Part shown: positions 32,896 to 35,387 of the stretch, piece after piece
Numbering within the stretch: the stretch's first letter is position 1
How the letters are laid out: each line of letters begins with the position of its first letter
Source of the DNA: an uncultured Flammeovirgaceae bacterium
Lineage (GTDB): Bacteria > Bacteroidota > Bacteroidia > Cytophagales > MED-G16
NCBI GenBank assembly: GCA_913046795.1
Contig: CAJWTC010000007.1
Span: 1 to 35,387, forward strand
Length of the DNA stretch: 35,387 nt
Direction of reading: 5' to 3'
The notes under the pieces: model-generated
What the model was told of the DNA's origin: nothing
Database searches by the model: none
Seen by the model: only the letters and a program-made list of their open reading frames with translations
Program-made: the position numbers and the translations under genes

Positions 32896-33312
32896 ATGAG
32901 ACACTTAATTTTAAGACCATCAAACAACCATGTAAAACCATTTATGTTTGATAATTTTTTTGATAATTTTTTTGATAACGGATATGAAAATGATTTTTCA
33001 CCAAAAGTAGATATTGTGGAGAATGAGAAATCTTTTGATTTTAATTTCGCTGTGCCTGGAATGAAAAAAGAAGATCTAAATATTGAAATAGATAAAGGCC
33101 ACCTAACCGTTTCAGGAGAGAGGAAAATTAATAATACAAAAGATAACTACCACTCAATAGAAACTGGGTATGGTAAATTTTCTAGATCATTCCAATTACC
33201 AGAGAATATTAACGAAGAGAAAATTGACGCTAAGCATCAAAACGGCATTCTTAGTATTTCTGTAATGAAGGATCCAAAATCAATAGTTAAAAAAACTATT
33301 AAGATTAAATAA
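32896..33312 (+). CDS. Small heat-shock protein, Hsp20/alpha-crystallin family
   Basis: The 138-residue protein has an alpha-crystallin domain from about 34 to 125. Strands include DIVENEKSFDFNFAVPGMKK, IEIDKGHLTVSGERK and SFQLPENINEEKIDAKHQNG, ending with ILSISVMKDP (the conserved G-I-L), and a C-terminal IxI-type tail (TIKIK). The N-terminal arm is short and contains the tandem FDNF FDNF FDN. The function is ATP-independent holding of unfolded proteins in the cytoplasm. It is monocistronic: a strong terminator follows, and two dyads lie upstream. The protease DegP gene comes next on the same strand. Confidence 0.93.
   Translation: MRHLILRPSNNHVKPFMFDNFFDNFFDNGYENDFSPKVDIVENEKSFDFNFAVPGMKKEDLNIEIDKGHLTVSGERKINNTKDNYHSIETGYGKFSRSFQLPENINEEKIDAKHQNGILSISVMKDPKSIVKKTIKIK
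32948..32979 (+). repeat. Tandem 12-bp repeat encoding FDNF in the Hsp20 N-terminal arm
   Basis: The unit TTTGATAATTTT occurs twice plus a partial third copy (TTTGATAA), with runs of seven T at the junctions. Loss or gain of a unit would keep the frame, whereas slippage in the T7 runs would break it. Each unit adds one aromatic FDNF module to the chaperone's substrate-binding arm. Confidence 0.8.
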
Positions 33313-33333
33313 ATATTATTATAATTGATCACT

Positions 33334-33362
33334 AAAGGGGTGAGTTTACTCACCCTTTTTTT
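33334..33362 (+). terminator. Intrinsic terminator of hsp20
   Basis: The stem AAAGGGGTGAG / CTCACCC plus TTTT, with loop TTTA and one G-T pair, is followed by a run of seven T. It lies about 21 nt after the hsp20 stop. The opposite strand has only three T after the stem, so it acts mainly in the plus direction. Confidence 0.92.
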
Positions 33363-33417
33363 ATGTTAAACATTGTTAATTTAAATAATGAGAAAACATT
33401 TATTTCGTTTCGAAGTA

Positions 33418-33425
33418 TAAATTTG
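33418..33425 (+). promoter_or_regulatory. Candidate -7 box for the DegP gene
   Basis: TAAATTTG fits TAnnTTTG exactly and lies 19 nt before the ATG, but no TTG is found at the usual -33 distance, so the promoter is weak or needs an activator. The call rests on the -7 box alone. Confidence 0.35.
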
Positions 33426-33444
33426 TACAAATAAAATTTTCACG

Positions 33445-34929
33445 ATGAAAGATCTTAAAAATATTCTATATGCAATTATTTTTTCAACTATAGGTGGATT
33501 GGTGTCAGTCACAGGATACGATTACTTCTACCCTAGAAACAATTCAGTGGTTGAAATTAATAATGACCAAATTAAATTTGCAAACTATATCTACGACACA
33601 ACTGATGTTGTAGTTCCTGAAGGTCTGAATTTTATTTATACATCAAAAAAAACAACACCTGCAGTCGTCCACATAAGAACCACCTATGAGGGCAGGACAT
33701 CTTCAATGAGAAGAAGTCCATTTGAAGATATGTTTAGAGATTTTTTTGGTGAAAGATATGAATACAGAGACAGAGAAGCTCCAAAGAGAAGGGGCTCTGG
33801 CTCAGGAGTAATAATGACAGAAGATGGATATATTTTAACAAATAATCATGTTGTAGAGAATGCCACTGAGATCGAAGTACTATTAAATGATAATCGAACA
33901 TTTAAAGCTGAAATTGAAGGCACAGATCCTACTACTGATATTGCAGTTCTAAAAATTGATGCGGAAAATTTAGCTACGGTTGAATTTGGAGATTCAGATA
34001 ACTTAGAGATTGGGGAATGGGTTTTAGCTGTTGGGTCTCCTTTTGAATTTCGGTCGACCGTTACAGCAGGAATAGTGAGTGCTAAAGCAAGAAATATAGG
34101 AATATTAAGAGATAGAAATAATCTTCAAATTGAAGCATTTATTCAGCATCAGGCACCTGTCAACCCAGGTAATTCAGGAGGAGCACTTGTAGATCTTAAA
34201 GGAAACTTGGTTGGAATAAATACAGCGATAGCTACCCCTACAGGAACTTTTGCAGGCTATTCTTTTGCAGTACCTTCAAATCTTGTAAAGAAAGTTTACA
34301 ATGACTTGACAGAATTTGGTGTAGTACAGAGAGCCTTACTTGGTATTACAATATTGGATGTAAATGCTGAGATGGCGGAGGAAAATGACTTACCTGTTGT
34401 GACAGGTGTAATGATAGACAGGGTTAATAGCGGAGGAGCAGCAGATGACGCAGGGCTAGAGTCTGGAGATGTTATTATAGATATTAATGGAGTAGAGATA
34501 AAAAATGTTTCTAATCTACAGGAACAGGTAGCAATTAATAGGCCTGGTGATAAGATAAGAGTAACATATATAAGAGACGGGAAAACAAGCACAACAAATG
34601 CCACTCTCAAAAATACTTTAGGCACAACAGAAGTAGTAGCTTCCGCGAACTCATTCTCAATCGATGGAGCAAAATTTGCAGATGTTCCGAAAGACTTGAA
34701 AGAAAAATTAGAGATTGAAGGAGGAGCTCAAATTTCTGAAATTGAGAATGGAAAGTGGAAAAGTTCTGGAATTACAAAAGGTTTTATTGTGACATCTATA
34801 AATAAAAGAGAAATTTCTGATGTAGAAGATCTTTCATCGACACTATCACAACTCCCAAAAGATGATGGCGTGTTAGTAGAGGGAGTATATCCTAATGGAG
34901 TTAAGGCATACTACGGAATTGGTTGGTAA
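33445..34929 (+). CDS. DegP/HtrA-family periplasmic serine protease
   Basis: The 494-residue protein has an N-terminal hydrophobic segment (ILYAIIFSTIGGLVSVTGY) and a trypsin-like domain (~70-280) with triad His135 (LTNNHVV), Asp165 (TDIAVL) and Ser244 (PGNSGGAL). A PDZ domain follows at about 300-390 (GVMIDRVNSGGAADDAGLESGD, VIIDINGVEIKN) and a second degenerate PDZ to the end. A short disordered linker precedes the core (MRRSPFEDMFRDFF). The segment usually reading QTDAAxNPGNSGG is QHQAPVNPGNSGG here. It degrades or refolds misfolded envelope proteins. Neighbouring hsp20 suggests shared stress use, but each gene has its own transcription signals. Confidence 0.94.
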   Translation: MKDLKNILYAIIFSTIGGLVSVTGYDYFYPRNNSVVEINNDQIKFANYIYDTTDVVVPEGLNFIYTSKKTTPAVVHIRTTYEGRTSSMRRSPFEDMFRDFFGERYEYRDREAPKRRGSGSGVIMTEDGYILTNNHVVENATEIEVLLNDNRTFKAEIEGTDPTTDIAVLKIDAENLATVEFGDSDNLEIGEWVLAVGSPFEFRSTVTAGIVSAKARNIGILRDRNNLQIEAFIQHQAPVNPGNSGGALVDLKGNLVGINTAIATPTGTFAGYSFAVPSNLVKKVYNDLTEFGVVQRALLGITILDVNAEMAEENDLPVVTGVMIDRVNSGGAADDAGLESGDVIIDINGVEIKNVSNLQEQVAINRPGDKIRVTYIRDGKTSTTNATLKNTLGTTEVVASANSFSIDGAKFADVPKDLKEKLEIEGGAQISEIENGKWKSSGITKGFIVTSINKREISDVEDLSSTLSQLPKDDGVLVEGVYPNGVKAYYGIGW

Positions 34930-34952
34930 CTTAGTTTTTATTAGATTTAAAG

Positions 34953-35081
34953 ATGCTTAGAATTTATATTCTTCTTATGTTCATATCAACCTCATGTGGT
35001 TTTGATGACAATCTACCTTGCAGGGCAGATGAGTGTGAAAACAATCCAGAAGAGTTACCAAAATCAGATACAGAAGGATAA
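34953..35081 (+). CDS. 42-residue small lipoprotein
   Basis: The ATG-to-TAA frame 23 nt after the DegP stop encodes a short signal ending in a lipobox (LLMFISTSC, Cys15). The mature part is only 28 residues, acidic, with two further cysteines (Cys23 and Cys28 in PCRADEC) that could form a disulfide. The length is very short for a lipoprotein, but the lipobox is good and the position behind degP suggests co-transcription. No family is recognised. A hairpin follows within 5 nt of the stop. Confidence 0.55.
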   Translation: MLRIYILLMFISTSCGFDDNLPCRADECENNPEELPKSDTEG

Positions 35082-35105
35082 AAAAAACCCTCACGAGTGA
35101 GGGTT
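35080..35105 (-). terminator. Hairpin with a T-tract on the minus strand
   Basis: A 9-bp stem (AACCCTCAC / GTGAGGGTT, loop GA) is preceded on the plus strand by eight A, giving a T8 tail on the minus strand. On the plus strand the tail is TTATATA, so termination of the degP-lipoprotein transcript would be weaker. Both directions are possible. Confidence 0.65.
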
Positions 35106-35168
35106 ATATAGTAAACCAAACCATTAAGATAAATAACATAACGACTCAACTCTTTTTTTGTTACGAAG

Positions 35169-35255
35169 ATGAATAAAGAATTTATAATTAAAGATGATAA
35201 TGGTAAGGTGTACCATCCTAAAAATATTAAAAAAAATTCAAAGAACACATCATAA
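35169..35255 (+). CDS. Possible 28-residue protein, or 5' part of a broken small gene
   Basis: The frame encodes MNKEFIIKDDNGKVYHPKNI and eight more residues to a TAA. It is rich in Lys/Asn and looks like a short beta-turn domain start. The same frame continues after one stop codon into the GTG-started frame at 35280, so a single small gene may have been interrupted. No homologue is recognised. Apart from these frames the last 306 bases hold only the hairpin at 35080-35105 and a GGTAAA/TTTACC dyad. Confidence 0.3.
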   Translation: MNKEFIIKDDNGKVYHPKNIKKNSKNTS

Positions 35256-35279
35256 AACATCACACATTTAGAGGTGAAG

Positions 35280-35360
35280 GTGGACAAGAGTATACATGTT
35301 GAAGAAGGTAAATTTTTTACCATAACTAAATACTTTCTGAAAGACCTTATGAAAATGTGA
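35280..35360 (+). CDS. Possible 26-residue protein, or 3' part of a broken small gene
   Basis: A GTG-started frame (beginning MDKSIHVEEGKFFTITKYFL) runs to TGA at 35360 and is in the same frame as the one ending at 35255. The reading VEEGKFFTITKYFLKDL is compatible with a short beta-hairpin plus helix. GTG AAG GTG at 35274 offers an alternative start. A dyad GGTAAA-TTT-TTTACC (35307-35321) lies inside. Support is low because the frame is short. Confidence 0.22.
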   Translation: MDKSIHVEEGKFFTITKYFLKDLMKM

Positions 35361-35387
35361 TTATATAATTATTAAATAATTAATATA

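Noticed and set aside
34964-35323. 119-residue minus-strand open frame opposite the small lipoprotein and the tail region
   Set aside because: It runs antisense across a hairpin and the lipobox gene, has no coherent domain, and its composition reflects the reverse complement of AT-rich sequence.

Overview
The window is AT-rich, gene-dense and almost entirely coding. It looks like a chromosome segment of a Bacteroidota organism, most likely a marine flavobacterium with a streamlined genome. Supporting signs are a TonB receptor with an N-terminal regulatory-like domain, DUF5916, YwqK/MORN-type lipoproteins, a PorT-type beta-barrel, signal peptides ending in 'FSQ', TAnnTTTG-like -7 boxes, few Shine-Dalgarno sequences, and a VPS10/BNR propeller beside S9, S10, M20 and M24 peptidases. 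I see no insertion sequence, phage, CRISPR array or rRNA. Species cannot be named from the sequence alone.

Layout. 1-3.0 kb: the 3' part of a DUF5916 protein, a Tat-type Rieske lipoprotein, and a convergent MORN-repeat lipoprotein. 3.0-6.8 kb: a 59-residue membrane protein overlapping the start of a TonB receptor, then a DUF6090-like membrane protein, and on the other strand a 13-residue-repeat protein and a small coiled-coil membrane protein. 6.9-11.5 kb: a secreted small protein, a 40-residue basic microprotein and an M20 peptidase packed without gaps; PspC and beta-barrel genes on the minus strand; an MBL-fold protein with an atypical metal motif plus a small lipocalin-like protein; a hemolysin III/PAQR membrane protein.

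11.6-20.5 kb: one tight five-gene operon of mmsA, a class III aminotransferase, an SSS-family Na+ symporter, an exported amidohydrolase and an 11-Asp-box propeller protein. It reads as an import-and-oxidation route for a beta-amino acid (beta-alanine-like) or an amide precursor of one. 20.5-24.6 kb (minus): S9 and S10 peptidases and a small membrane protein, with a strong terminator between the membrane protein and the S10 gene. 24.7-26.0 kb: a PD-(D/E)XK nuclease and an AlkA-like glycosylase. 26.0-28.0 kb (minus): a DUF4212 small subunit with its VC_2705-type symporter. 28.0-32.5 kb: an M24 aminopeptidase, then on the minus strand a sugar isomerase, a Gfo/Idh/MocA oxidoreductase and a formylglycine-enzyme-fold protein lacking the catalytic cysteines.

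32.6-35.4 kb: tRNA-Asn(GTT) with a recognisable promoter, then a proteostasis block (Hsp20 and a DegP/HtrA protease), a 42-residue lipoprotein and an almost gene-free tail. Two related dyads, about four helical turns apart, lie upstream of hsp20 and look like an operator. Across the window all seven convergent gene pairs meet with spacings from an 8-nt overlap to a 4-nt gap, so there is no room for conventional terminators between them. The common theme is peptide and amino-acid scavenging: exported peptidases, two Na+-coupled importers, and an oxidation route ending at acyl-CoA.
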